From positions 1 through 27,589 of IMG/VR virus record IMGVR_UViG_3300006790_000094: a stretch of 27,589 bases of DNA. One strand, 5' to 3'. The notes beneath the pieces are model-generated. The model made no database searches and was not told the origin of the DNA. It saw only the letters and a program-made list of their open reading frames with translations. Positions 13,417 through 21,610 of this stretch are shown here, piece after piece (position 1 is the first letter of the stretch; each line of letters opens with the position of its first letter). The stretch comes from a virus. A program made the translations under genes and the position numbers.

Positions 13417-15612
13417 ATGCCAACAGCGTCAGGAAGTTTAGCATTTTTAGGAGCAGCGAGATTCCAAGGTTATTGGGATGCTACAACTAATTCAGCTACC
13501 GGTTCAGGTTTACCTGGCCAAAAGCTGAATGGTGTTGTTAATGGGTTATTTTCTACTGGAAGCTCCTCTAACGCTGGTGGCTACGCAAATGCAACCGGCC
13601 TAACCGCCTCAATAGGTGATTATTGGCAGGTCACAGGATCAGGTACACACAATGTAGATGGCTCAACATCATGGGTGCTTAATGATTGGTGCGTATATTC
13701 TGGTTCAGCTGGGTCCTCAGGCAATTGGTCTAGGCTTTCATTTGATGATACAATTGCATCTATTGTTTTAGGCGATTTATCCGCTAGTTCTTTTCATATT
13801 GGCAGTACAGCAAATGACAAGCATGTAATATTTGCTACAGGGTCCGTTCATAGCGGCTCTAGTAATTTTACTTTTGATTATACAAATAATTTATTAGCAG
13901 TTGCTGGAAATATTACTGCTTCGACAAACATTTCAGCTTCAGCTTTTTATGGAGATGGCTCTAATTTAGAAAATGTTGGCGGCGGAGCCATTTCTTCCGT
14001 TACAAACGGTGCTAATGACAGAATTGCCACTTTTTCAGCTGCTAGCACTCTTAATGGAGAAGCTAATTTAACATTTAGCTCAGCAAACTTACTCACCGTT
14101 GCGGGCAATATCACAGCCTCAACAAACATCTCAGCTTCTGCTTTTTACGGAGATGGAGCAAACTTAACAAATCTCCCAATCTCAACTGTTGCAAATGGAG
14201 CGGATAATAGACTAGCAACATTTTCGTCTGCAGATGCTTTAAATGGAGAGGCTAATCTAACATTTGATGGTAGCACGAACTTATTAACAGTTGGTGGTAA
14301 TATAACTGGATCACAATTTTATGGTGGAAATATCTACAATAAGGATGATCCTGATACTTTTATAGATTTTGAAACAGCAAACAATCAAATCAATTTCATG
14401 GCAGGCGGTTTTTTTGTTGCCACGGCCCTCGGCACCGGCGCAAAGAATTTTAAAGTCAATACTTTACTTGATGATGTTGATTTCATAGTTCATGGCGATA
14501 ATACTGCAAACTTAATTTATGCAAATGCAGGCCTAGACAGGGTTGGTATAGTTACCAGCTCTCCCGAGCATATTTTATCAGTTACAGGCACATTGGGTGT
14601 TAGTGGTGACACGACTATTTCTGGATCTTCCTATCTTAAGAACGCAATTGTCACTCCTGGGGCATCTGGAGGCACCGGAATAACAGTTACACATACTGAT
14701 GTTGATCAAAATGGTATTACAATTAATGCCACTAATACAACAACTGGTGGCTCTTTGTTGATTAATCATGATGACGACACAACTGCAGCTGCAGACCGAA
14801 AAACATCTTTTGCAATTGATTTTGATAAAACAGGCGTCCAGGCGCAGTCTACAACTGCTTCCTTTGTTGCTTCAGAGATTATCATGGTTGATTCAGCAAA
14901 TAACCATGCAGGTGGAACAGTTCACATGACTGGATCTACGATATTTGTTACTTCCTCGCATGTTGGTGGCTTAAATACAACAAACACAGGCTTGAGAGTT
15001 ATAACTCAAGGTGCTGATACAAACTACGACGCACTTTTCTTAGGTGGTAATGTAGGTATTGGAGATTCGGCTCCGCTTACAAAATTGTCAGTTGTTGCTA
15101 ACTCACCCAACAACACTGCATTGTTTGTTAGAAATGATGGTAATGATGCAAACAGAAATGGTATATTTATTTCGTGCGGCAAAGATGCTCCTGGAACAAA
15201 TGGCGATATTATTTGGCTTCTTTTGGCTGATGGAGACAGTGATGGATCCAGTGGCGTTATCTCAAGAATTAGGTATGATACAGGCGGCGCCGGCGCTGTA
15301 TTAGAGTCTGCTTCAGATAAGAGAATTAAAACTGATATTAAGCCCTCAGAGGTCAATGCTTTAGAAATATTAAATAATATTCCTCTTTCAGAATTCAGAA
15401 TGGCCAAGAAGAATAATCCAGTTGGCGAACTCAATAGAGTTGGCTTTGTTGCACAAGATTGTGAAGAAGCTTGGCCGGAAATGGTTAGTGAGATGGAGGA
15501 CAGTGACTATGCACATAAAATTAAAACTGTCGCCCCAGCAACTTTAATACCTGTTTTAGTCAAAGCTGTGCAAGAATTATCAGCTGAAATAGAGGCTCTT
15601 AAGAACAAGTAG
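13417..15612 (+). CDS. Fibre or spike protein with C-terminal S74 self-cleaving chaperone
   Basis: This 731-aa protein has a G/S/T/N-rich body and a C-terminal intramolecular chaperone of the peptidase S74 (endosialidase-tail) type. The chaperone begins at about S633 in ESASDKRIKTDIK, continues through LNRVGFVAQDCEEAWPEMV and ends in a helix PVLVKAVQELSAEIEALKN. In this family the domain trimerises the fibre, then cuts itself off just before the SD pair, here between A632 and S633. The N-terminal 110 residues hold GYWDATTNS and a tryptophan-rich stretch that may attach to the virion. The middle has about 65-residue repeats of GNITASTNISASAFYGDG. The gene precedes the scaffold gene, an unusual place for a fibre. 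Receptor or surface-glycan binding is the expected role. Confidence 0.85.
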   Translation: MPTASGSLAFLGAARFQGYWDATTNSATGSGLPGQKLNGVVNGLFSTGSSSNAGGYANATGLTASIGDYWQVTGSGTHNVDGSTSWVLNDWCVYSGSAGSSGNWSRLSFDDTIASIVLGDLSASSFHIGSTANDKHVIFATGSVHSGSSNFTFDYTNNLLAVAGNITASTNISASAFYGDGSNLENVGGGAISSVTNGANDRIATFSAASTLNGEANLTFSSANLLTVAGNITASTNISASAFYGDGANLTNLPISTVANGADNRLATFSSADALNGEANLTFDGSTNLLTVGGNITGSQFYGGNIYNKDDPDTFIDFETANNQINFMAGGFFVATALGTGAKNFKVNTLLDDVDFIVHGDNTANLIYANAGLDRVGIVTSSPEHILSVTGTLGVSGDTTISGSSYLKNAIVTPGASGGTGITVTHTDVDQNGITINATNTTTGGSLLINHDDDTTAAADRKTSFAIDFDKTGVQAQSTTASFVASEIIMVDSANNHAGGTVHMTGSTIFVTSSHVGGLNTTNTGLRVITQGADTNYDALFLGGNVGIGDSAPLTKLSVVANSPNNTALFVRNDGNDANRNGIFISCGKDAPGTNGDIIWLLLADGDSDGSSGVISRIRYDTGGAGAVLESASDKRIKTDIKPSEVNALEILNNIPLSEFRMAKKNNPVGELNRVGFVAQDCEEAWPEMVSEMEDSDYAHKIKTVAPATLIPVLVKAVQELSAEIEALKNK
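13891..14330 (+). repeat. Tandem 190-200 bp repeats inside the fibre gene
   Basis: Two near-identical coding units begin at 13891 and 14089, and a third diverged and shortened unit at 14281. Each begins LL(A/T)V(A/G)GNIT; the first two continue ASTNISASAFYGDG. Unit spacing is 198 and 192 bases (66 and 64 residues). DNA identity is clear but synonymous changes are present, so the duplication is not recent. Such repeats are common in fibre shafts and can change length by recombination. Confidence 0.75.
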
Positions 15613-15664
15613 TGGCTGCTTCAGAGCGGTCATTCTGAAAATCAGTCTTTTAAATGTTTAACCT

Positions 15665-15675
15665 ACTATTTATTA
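15665..15675 (+). promoter_or_regulatory. Putative late promoter element before the scaffold gene
   Basis: ACTATTTATTA lies in the 91-base gap between the fibre and scaffold genes, 29 bases before the scaffold ATG. It is identical over 11 bases to the copies at 18756 and 22473. A strong gp22-gp23 transcription unit ending in the terminator at 18696 is implied. Confidence 0.55.
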
Positions 15676-15703
15676 TGACAAATTGTCTTTTGGGAGCCTG
15701 TAA

Positions 15704-16873
15704 ATGTCCGATATGTTAGAACAAGCTATTATAGACGCGGCAGCTTTGAAGGAGGCTGCTACAAAAAATGCTGAAACACTAGTACTAGAGAAATATTCTT
15801 CACAAATTAAAGATGCAGTAGAGACCTTGTTAGAACAAGATGATCCTGCTGCTGGAATGATGTCAGATGCACCGGCTGAAGAGGAAAAATCATCAGTCTT
15901 GGAGCATATTCCTTTAGCTGTGACAAGCGAAGATGAAGAAGAGATTGAAATTCCATTAGATAAATTAACTGAAGAGTTAGCTATATTTAACGAGAGCCTT
16001 CGTCTTGGTGGCGATTCACATAATATTTCTGAATTGTTTGAACATAATCTAGTTGATATCAATGAAGAACACTTACACGAATTAGCCGAGGAAGAGCTTG
16101 AAGAAGATTTAGACTTAGAAGAGGCCGAGGAGCTTGACGAAGAGCTAGATCTGGAAGAAGGAAGCTGCAGCGAAGATGAGTCAGTTGATGAAATGCATTG
16201 CGGCACCAAGAAAGATAGAAAAGACGAGAATCTAGACGAAGAAATTGATCTAGATGAAGATATTGTAGAGGCAATTGCTGAACAACTTACTGTAGATCTC
16301 CCCGGCCCAACAAAAACTGGATGGGCAGGCATGCCAGAGAAACTAATACAATTAGCCGAAGAAGAACTTTTGGCAATTGAGCAAGATTCCAAAGTTAAAG
16401 AAGAAAAAGCTGCTATGAGAAAAGCTGTTGCTAAGCTTCAAGCAGCAAACGAATCTTTGGATCATAAAAATAGCAAATTACAAGAGACGCTTAAGCAAGC
16501 GTCCAGCCAATTACTGAAGAGTAAAGAAGTAATTATGACTTTGCAGAATAAATTAGAAGAATCTAATTTGACAAATGCTAAATTACTTTATCAAAATAAG
16601 GCAATGACTAGCGACTCCCTGAATGAGCGACAAAAAGAAAAACTTGTCGAAGCTGTATCAAACGCCGAAACAATTGAAGAAGCAAAAATGATATTTGAGA
16701 CACTTCAAAACACAGTGGGCAGCACCTCTCGCAAATCGCAGCCAAAATCACTGAGTGAGGCCGTACAAAAAACTTCTTCTGTAATCTTGTCTGCTAGAAG
16801 AAATTCTGCGCAACAAGAAAAATCAAACCCAACGATTGATCGTTGGAAATTCCTTGCGGGAATAGACAAATAA
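15704..16873 (+). CDS. 22: Prohead core scaffold protein (gp22-like)
   Basis: This 389-aa protein (T4 gp22 is 269) forms the inner scaffold on which the capsid assembles and is then degraded by the prohead protease. The N-terminus has alternating helices (EQAIIDAAALKEAATKNAET). Residues about 95-195 are extremely acidic, with runs such as EEELEEDLDLEEAEELDEEL. The C-terminal half is coiled coil with the family-like segment LTNAKLLYQNKAMTSDSLNE, then RQKEKLVEAVSNAETIEEAK and FETLQNTV. The long acidic insert accounts for the extra length. The ribosome site GGGAG lies about 9 bases upstream and the gene is 18 bases from gp23, so scaffold and shell are co-transcribed. Confidence 0.9.
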   Translation: MSDMLEQAIIDAAALKEAATKNAETLVLEKYSSQIKDAVETLLEQDDPAAGMMSDAPAEEEKSSVLEHIPLAVTSEDEEEIEIPLDKLTEELAIFNESLRLGGDSHNISELFEHNLVDINEEHLHELAEEELEEDLDLEEAEELDEELDLEEGSCSEDESVDEMHCGTKKDRKDENLDEEIDLDEDIVEAIAEQLTVDLPGPTKTGWAGMPEKLIQLAEEELLAIEQDSKVKEEKAAMRKAVAKLQAANESLDHKNSKLQETLKQASSQLLKSKEVIMTLQNKLEESNLTNAKLLYQNKAMTSDSLNERQKEKLVEAVSNAETIEEAKMIFETLQNTVGSTSRKSQPKSLSEAVQKTSSVILSARRNSAQQEKSNPTIDRWKFLAGIDK

Positions 16874-16891
16874 TATATAGGAGAATTAACA

Positions 16892-18676
16892 ATGTCTGTT
16901 TTACAAAAATTAACTGAAGGTATCGTTGAAAGATCCCTACAGAGAGAAGGTGCTGCCCTACTAGATAAGTGGGAGGCTACTGGACTTCTTGAGGGTATCG
17001 ATGGCGATAACCAAAAGGCGGGAATGGCCCGTCTATTAGAGAACCAGGCTGCTCAGCTTCTTAAAGAGGCTTCATCCATGGCAGCTGGTGATGTCGAAGG
17101 CTTCGCTAGCGTTGCTTTCCCAATTGTTCGTCGTGTTTTCGGTGGACTTCTTGCAAATGACCTCGTGTCAGTTCAGCCTATGAGCTTGCCTTCTGGTCTG
17201 ATTTTCTTCCTTGATTTTACCTACCAAGATGGTCGTATGGGCCAAACAGAAGATAAGTCAGTCTACGGTGGTGGAGTGGTTGCTGCTGAGATCACCGGTG
17301 GTGTCACTGACATTACTGAAGCAGGTGGCGGCTTCTACAACATGGCCAATGCTTACTCACATGCTACGGCATCTGCAACTGCTAACATGGACTTAATTGT
17401 CATTGATTCTGTAACAAACAGCTCTTTGACCGAGGCCAATAAGAAGTCTCTTCGTTTTGACCCAGATCTTTTAGATGATCTTGAGACGAATACTTCAAAG
17501 AAAGTTGCTGTTGTTGGTGTTGCAATTGGCGATCTAGATCGCTTCAATAGAGATCATGCTACAGCTGTTTCTTTGCTTAACGCAAAGTATGGCGACGGCG
17601 ATACAACTCAGGATGATGATCATAATGCTACTCTTGTTCGTCGACTTTCCAGAGTTGAGAAGTTGGATTCCAGTGGTAATGTTGATCTAGCAAATGGTAC
17701 TGAGTACCTTGTTCTTACAATGGTCGGCGCTTCATTGGCAAACTTCAATGATGATGACACAATTGGCTTGGTTTATCCTAAGTCAGATGCCTTCCAAGCC
17801 GGCGACGGCCTAGGCTCTGTTGTTGGTACTTCTAACTGGCCTCTTGAAGAGCCTAGTCCTGGTACCGGCAATGATACTGGCTTATCGTCTGGTAAGAACA
17901 CGATTGCTGAGATTGATATCAAAGTTGACTCAATCGCTGTGACCGCTCAGACCAAAAAGCTCAAAGCTAAGTGGACCCCTGAGCTTGGTCAAGATCTTAA
18001 TGCTTACCACAACCTTGATGCAGAGGTTGAGCTTACGCAGATTCTTTCCGAGCAAATTGCTCTAGAGATCGACCGTGAGATTGTTAACGACTTGGTTGAC
18101 GGTGCAACAGCTGGTACGTACTACTGGTCACGTTCACCTGGTTTGTTTGTTAATCGCCTCACTGGTGCTGAGCTTGGTGCAACTGCTGCGTCACCTGACT
18201 TCACAGGTACAGTCAGCGAGTGGTATGAGACTCTCATTGAGACAATCAACGATGTCTCGGCTCAGATCCACAGAAAGACTCTCCGTGGTGGAGCAAACTT
18301 CTTGGTGACATCACCTGAGGTTGCTAATATCCTTGAGTTTACTGCTGGTTTCCGCGCTAGCGTCACACACGATGCTGATAAGGGTACTGTTGGTGCAGTT
18401 AATGTGGGCTCTGTTTCACGTAAGTTTGAGGTCTATGTTGATCCTTACTTCCCAAGAAATGTGATCCTCGTTGGTCGTAAGGGCGGAAGCTTCCTTGAAA
18501 GTGGCTTCGTATACGCTCCTTATGTCCCACTACAGGTCACTCCGACGATCTTCGGTACCGAGGACTTCGTGCCACGTAAAGGCGTGATGACTCGCTACGC
18601 GAAGAAGATGGTCCGTCCAGATATGTACGGTCTTGTCATTTGTCGCGGTCTTCTTGGTGAGTCTGGCGCAAGCTAA
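16892..18676 (+). CDS. 23: Major capsid protein (gp23-like)
   Basis: This 594-aa protein (T4 gp23 is 521) forms the hexamers of the head shell. Family features are PIVRRVFGGLLANDLVSVQP followed by MSLPSGLIFFLDF at about 76-110, the DREIVNDLVDGA helix region, and a C-terminal part with KFEVYVDPYFPRNVILVGRK, FVYAPYVPLQ and KKMVRPDMYG. The N-terminus is a helical propeptide. A gp21-type cleavage site LKE|A (E59|A60) sits where T4 gp23 is cut (E65). Codon use leans toward G/C-ended codons more than in neighbouring genes, as expected for the most abundant protein. TAGGAG precedes the start and a terminator follows 20 bases after the stop. Confidence 0.96.
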   Translation: MSVLQKLTEGIVERSLQREGAALLDKWEATGLLEGIDGDNQKAGMARLLENQAAQLLKEASSMAAGDVEGFASVAFPIVRRVFGGLLANDLVSVQPMSLPSGLIFFLDFTYQDGRMGQTEDKSVYGGGVVAAEITGGVTDITEAGGGFYNMANAYSHATASATANMDLIVIDSVTNSSLTEANKKSLRFDPDLLDDLETNTSKKVAVVGVAIGDLDRFNRDHATAVSLLNAKYGDGDTTQDDDHNATLVRRLSRVEKLDSSGNVDLANGTEYLVLTMVGASLANFNDDDTIGLVYPKSDAFQAGDGLGSVVGTSNWPLEEPSPGTGNDTGLSSGKNTIAEIDIKVDSIAVTAQTKKLKAKWTPELGQDLNAYHNLDAEVELTQILSEQIALEIDREIVNDLVDGATAGTYYWSRSPGLFVNRLTGAELGATAASPDFTGTVSEWYETLIETINDVSAQIHRKTLRGGANFLVTSPEVANILEFTAGFRASVTHDADKGTVGAVNVGSVSRKFEVYVDPYFPRNVILVGRKGGSFLESGFVYAPYVPLQVTPTIFGTEDFVPRKGVMTRYAKKMVRPDMYGLVICRGLLGESGAS

Positions 18677-18695
18677 ACCACTAGGTAGCTAATCT

Positions 18696-18732
18696 AACCC
18701 CACCTTGGAGAATTCCTCGGTGGGGTTTTTTA
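18696..18732 (+). terminator. Rho-independent terminator after the capsid gene
   Basis: A 9-bp GC-rich stem AACCCCACC/GGTGGGGTT closes a 14-base loop and runs into TTTTTTA. It ends the gp22-gp23 unit and is followed 24 bases later by a promoter-like element. Confidence 0.9.
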
Positions 18733-18755
18733 TTTGGAACTTAAAACATTATATG

Positions 18756-18766
18756 ACTATTTATTA
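18756..18766 (+). promoter_or_regulatory. Putative late promoter element before the 153-aa virion-like gene
   Basis: ACTATTTATTA lies just after the capsid terminator and 44 bases before the next ATG, which has its own AAAGGAG ribosome site. Its place between a terminator and an isolated gene is among the best evidence that this element starts transcription. Confidence 0.6.
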
Positions 18767-18809
18767 TGATTGATAAGGCGCATTGCCTTTTTAAAAGGAG
18801 AAAACGAAC

Positions 18810-19271
18810 ATGAGTAAGATCGGAAGATACAGCGCGGATAGAAAAAAAATTGAAGCACTCAGTGATGACAAGACAATTCAAGTTGCCGATTGTGGCACTA
18901 TTTTTACTTTAGCCTCAGGCTCTGATGGAGTTGCTGGGAGAAGTGGAGAGTATACACTAACTTTGCCTACTTTAGCAGCAGCCGGTAATGGCTGGTGGTG
19001 CAAACTTATTCTAACAGAAACTACCGGCGGTGACGTTACAGTTTCAGGTTCAGCTGGAGACTCAAATAAAGTCAATGTGCACGTTGTTGGTACAGCAGCT
19101 GGTGGCGGCGCCGCTACCGTTCCAGGCTCAGCACCTGTTGTGTCACAGCAGGCTTTAAGATTTGATGTTTCAGCCGGCGCTGTTAATGACACAGTTGAAA
19201 TCTTGACGGATGGTAGTACCTGGTATGCCCAAGCAGTTTGCTCAGGCTCGGCTGGCGTCATTAAAGCATAA
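18810..19271 (+). CDS. Small beta-rich virion-like protein, possible head decoration
   Basis: This 153-aa protein (MSKIGRYSADRKKIEALSDD at the start) is rich in G, A, S, T and V with a repeated beta pattern (KLILTETTGGDVTVSG, then GSTWYAQAVCSGSAGVIKA at the end). Residues CGTIFTLASGS and AGNGWWCKLIL look like folded core strands. It has its own putative promoter and terminator and directly follows the major capsid gene, so it would be made independently and perhaps in quantity. That fits a capsid decoration or other abundant virion protein, but no sequence motif proves it. T4 Soc and Hoc are not recognisably similar. Confidence 0.65.
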   Translation: MSKIGRYSADRKKIEALSDDKTIQVADCGTIFTLASGSDGVAGRSGEYTLTLPTLAAAGNGWWCKLILTETTGGDVTVSGSAGDSNKVNVHVVGTAAGGGAATVPGSAPVVSQQALRFDVSAGAVNDTVEILTDGSTWYAQAVCSGSAGVIKA

Positions 19272-19298
19272 ATAAATTATAAAAGCCTTATCAATACT

Positions 19299-19330
19299 AA
19301 GCCCTTTGTTAAACAAAGGGCTTTTTATTT
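19299..19330 (+). terminator. Rho-independent terminator after the 153-aa gene
   Basis: A 10-bp stem AAGCCCTTTG/CAAAGGGCTT with a 5-base loop (TTAAA) is followed by a T-rich stretch. It isolates the 153-aa gene from the next unit, and a promoter-like element starts 6 bases beyond it. Confidence 0.9.
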
Positions 19331-19335
19331 TATAT

Positions 19336-19346
19336 ACTATTTATAT
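19336..19346 (+). promoter_or_regulatory. Putative late promoter element before the H1-like gene
   Basis: ACTATTTATAT follows the terminator immediately and ends about 10 bases before a perfect AGGAGG (19356-19361). It would start the unit carrying the H1-like gene and the neck genes gp13, gp14 and gp15. Confidence 0.55.
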
Positions 19347-19366
19347 TAGTAACTTAGGAGGCCCTC

Positions 19367-19807
19367 ATGGGTAAGAGAAAGAAAAGATTAACAATGGCTA
19401 AATATGCTAAGAAATATGCTACAATTAGAACAAATATAGCTAAATTAAAGGGTGAGGATATATTAATCAATGAGGCTTCAGAAATCACAAATAATTTACA
19501 GCTTGAAGAAAACACCTCTTCACAAGAAGAAGTGGTTGTTGAGACTGTACCTGTGGTCATTGAGGAAGAGACACCACTTATTGAAGAGGCTCCTGAAGAA
19601 GTTTCTGTAGAGCCTGTAAAAGTTGAAGAAGAGGTTATTGAAGTTGCCAAGCCTGTTGAGAGTATAGTTGAAGAAATAGTAGCACCAAAAAAGACCGCTG
19701 CTAAAAAAACAACAACTGCTAAGAAACGCTCAACCAGCCCAAGAAAGAAAGCTGGAACAAGGATCGCAAGCTCAAGACAAAAGGGTAAATCAGCTGCAGC
19801 AAACTAG
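19367..19807 (+). CDS. Tripartite basic-acidic-basic protein with histone H1-like tail
   Basis: This 146-aa protein follows a perfect AGGAGG. Residues 1-28 are basic (MGKRKKRLTMAKYAKKYATI). Residues 36-105 are acidic with V/E/P-rich repeats (EEVVVETVPVVIEEETPLIE). Residues 107-141 are a lysine/arginine-rich tail (PKKTAAKKTTTAKKRSTSPR) like histone H1 or H1-like bacterial proteins. The ends could bind nucleic acid while the acidic middle keeps the protein soluble or mimics DNA. T4 packages internal head proteins, so co-packaging with DNA is conceivable. The position between capsid and neck genes fits a virion-associated role, but function is unproven. Confidence 0.65.
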   Translation: MGKRKKRLTMAKYAKKYATIRTNIAKLKGEDILINEASEITNNLQLEENTSSQEEVVVETVPVVIEEETPLIEEAPEEVSVEPVKVEEEVIEVAKPVESIVEEIVAPKKTAAKKTTTAKKRSTSPRKKAGTRIASSRQKGKSAAAN

Positions 19808-19831
19808 TTATAGTGATAGGAGGCTGTATGC

Positions 19832-21109
19832 ATGGCAACACCAACTTTAACCCCCAAGTCACAAACATCTGCAATTGTGCTGCCCTCTACAGGCGCTTTT
19901 TCAGTAGCTAGTGAAGCTAGCAACTATCCTTATGGTCTTTATTGTGATGAAAATTCACAATTATTTGATGCAAATTTTGTAACAGGCGCCGTTGAACAAG
20001 TAACTTACGTGTTTCGTAAGCTTGGCGGCGATGTACTAGATCTAGAGATAACTGATAAGAATGTATATTCAGCCTATGAAGAATCGGTGCTAGAATATTC
20101 ATATATTGTTAATGTTCATCAATCAAAGAATATTCTTCATAGTTCTTTAGGTGCAACCACGGGTACATTTGACTCAGATGGTCAAAGAACTGATTTATTA
20201 AGTGGAAGCAACGTTGAGATAAAATATCCAAAATTTAAGTTTGGTTATGCAAAAAAGTTGATGGACCAAGCTAGCGCTGAAGCTGGTTTAGGCACAACTA
20301 CAACTGTTTATTCAGCTTCTATAGATATGGTTGAGGATCAGCAAGATTATGATCTGCAGAATTTAATTTCAAGCTCAGCGAATGACTCATCTTCTCCTTT
20401 TTATAATAAGGTAGGAAACAAAAAAGTTACTATTCGTCGTGTATATTACAAGACACCACATGCTATGTGGAGATTCTACGGCTACTATGGTGGAATGAAC
20501 TCAGTTGGTAATATGTCAACTTATGGTATGTTCTCTGATGATTCAACATTTGAAGTAATTCCCCCATGGCACAACAAGCTTCAAGCCATGGCATATGAAG
20601 ATGCCATATATACAAGAAATTCACACTATTCTTATGAAATTATTAATAATAACTTAAGAATATATCCAATCCCAACATCAGTATCTCCTGCTAAGATGTA
20701 CATCAACTTTTCTATTAACGAAGAGCCTTGGGAAGAGGAGTCTGATAAAGAGTCTGGAGTTAGTGGTGTTAATAATATGAATACGCTTCCATTGGCAAAT
20801 ATACCATATAAAAACATTAACTCAATTGGTAAACAATGGATCAGACGTTTTGCTTTGGCTCTTGTAAAAGAGACTTTAGGCGAGATTCGTTCAAAATTTA
20901 ATAATGTTCCAATTCCAGGCCAAACTGTAACTTTAAATGGTACAGCACTTATCACACAAGCGAGAGAAGAACAAAAAACTTTAAGAGAAGAGCTGCAGAA
21001 AGTGCTTGATGAGATGACTTATCAGAAGATAACAGAAATTCAAAGCGCTATGTCAGAAAACACAGCCAAGATGGCTAGAACTTACCCTTACTTTATTTAT
21101 ACAGGATAA
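19832..21109 (+). CDS. 13: Neck protein (gp13-like)
   Basis: This 425-aa protein (T4 gp13 is 309) closes the filled head and helps form the neck that joins the tail. N-terminal FRKLGGDVLDLEITDKNVYS followed by AYEESVLEY parallels T4 gp13's RRLGAPIINVELTPDQIYD. The C-terminal block (KQWIRRFALALVKETLGEIR, then PIPGQTVTLNGTALITQARE and EELQKVLDEM) parallels the same region of T4 gp13. The extra length lies in the middle, including an aromatic, methionine-rich stretch (MWRFYGYYGGMNSVGNM). ATG 19832 is preceded by AGGAGG; an ATG at 19828 is out of frame. The gp14-like gene follows after 6 bases. Confidence 0.87.
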   Translation: MATPTLTPKSQTSAIVLPSTGAFSVASEASNYPYGLYCDENSQLFDANFVTGAVEQVTYVFRKLGGDVLDLEITDKNVYSAYEESVLEYSYIVNVHQSKNILHSSLGATTGTFDSDGQRTDLLSGSNVEIKYPKFKFGYAKKLMDQASAEAGLGTTTTVYSASIDMVEDQQDYDLQNLISSSANDSSSPFYNKVGNKKVTIRRVYYKTPHAMWRFYGYYGGMNSVGNMSTYGMFSDDSTFEVIPPWHNKLQAMAYEDAIYTRNSHYSYEIINNNLRIYPIPTSVSPAKMYINFSINEEPWEEESDKESGVSGVNNMNTLPLANIPYKNINSIGKQWIRRFALALVKETLGEIRSKFNNVPIPGQTVTLNGTALITQAREEQKTLREELQKVLDEMTYQKITEIQSAMSENTAKMARTYPYFIYTG

Positions 21110-21115
21110 CACTAA

Positions 21116-21610
21116 ATGTCAGATGAAACAAACAAATGGTCTCAGCCTGATAATCCACCACCTCCCATGTTTTTAGGTGAGAAAGAAAGGGATTTAGTTA
21201 AGCAAGTTAATGACGAAATTATTGAAAGAGTTGTTGGCCAGTCTGTTGCTTATTATCCAATAGATTTGGAACATACAAACTTTCACCCTCTTTACAATGA
21301 GGCCATCGTTAAGTCATTTTTGCCTCCTGTTAGGGTATATGCTTTGGTTGAGTTTCAGGGTGAATCGACCATGACTGATAAATATGGTATTGACAAGACA
21401 ATTAAAATAAAAGTTCATTTTCATAAAAGAAGATTAACAGAGGACCAAGATCTTTTTGTGCGCGAGGGCGATTTTCTTGCTTACGGAAATAATTTTTATG
21501 AAATAGTCAAACTAGAAGAACCACAAGAGCTTTTTGGTCAAGTCGATAAAAGAATAGAAATTTCTGCTGAATGTATTAAATCTAGGGAGGGCTTATTCGA
21601 TGCCTCATAA
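21116..21610 (+). CDS. 14: Neck protein (gp14-like, short)
   Basis: This 164-aa protein (T4 gp14 is 256) probably works with gp13 to form the neck. The order of motifs follows gp14: a leader IIERVVGQSVAYYPID, then FLPPVRVYALVEFQGES, a beta block IKIKVHFHKRRLTEDQ, the turn FVREGDFLAYGNNFYEIVKL and EPQELFGQVDKRIEISAECI. T4 gp14 has the same sequence of elements plus a C-terminal extension that is missing here. It starts 6 bases after the gp13-like gene and overlaps the gp15-like gene by 11 bases, so the three completion proteins are coupled. The assignment combines pattern with synteny. Confidence 0.75.
   Translation: MSDETNKWSQPDNPPPPMFLGEKERDLVKQVNDEIIERVVGQSVAYYPIDLEHTNFHPLYNEAIVKSFLPPVRVYALVEFQGESTMTDKYGIDKTIKIKVHFHKRRLTEDQDLFVREGDFLAYGNNFYEIVKLEEPQELFGQVDKRIEISAECIKSREGLFDAS

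Noticed and set aside
15620-15645. Inverted repeat TTCAGA/TCTGAA after the fibre gene as a terminator
   Set aside because: A 6-bp AT-rich stem with no directly adjacent T-run; too weak to call.
15673-16392. A 239-codon antisense frame opposite the scaffold gene
   Set aside because: The serine-rich product mirrors the acidic GAA/GAG-rich sense strand; no ribosome site or family match.
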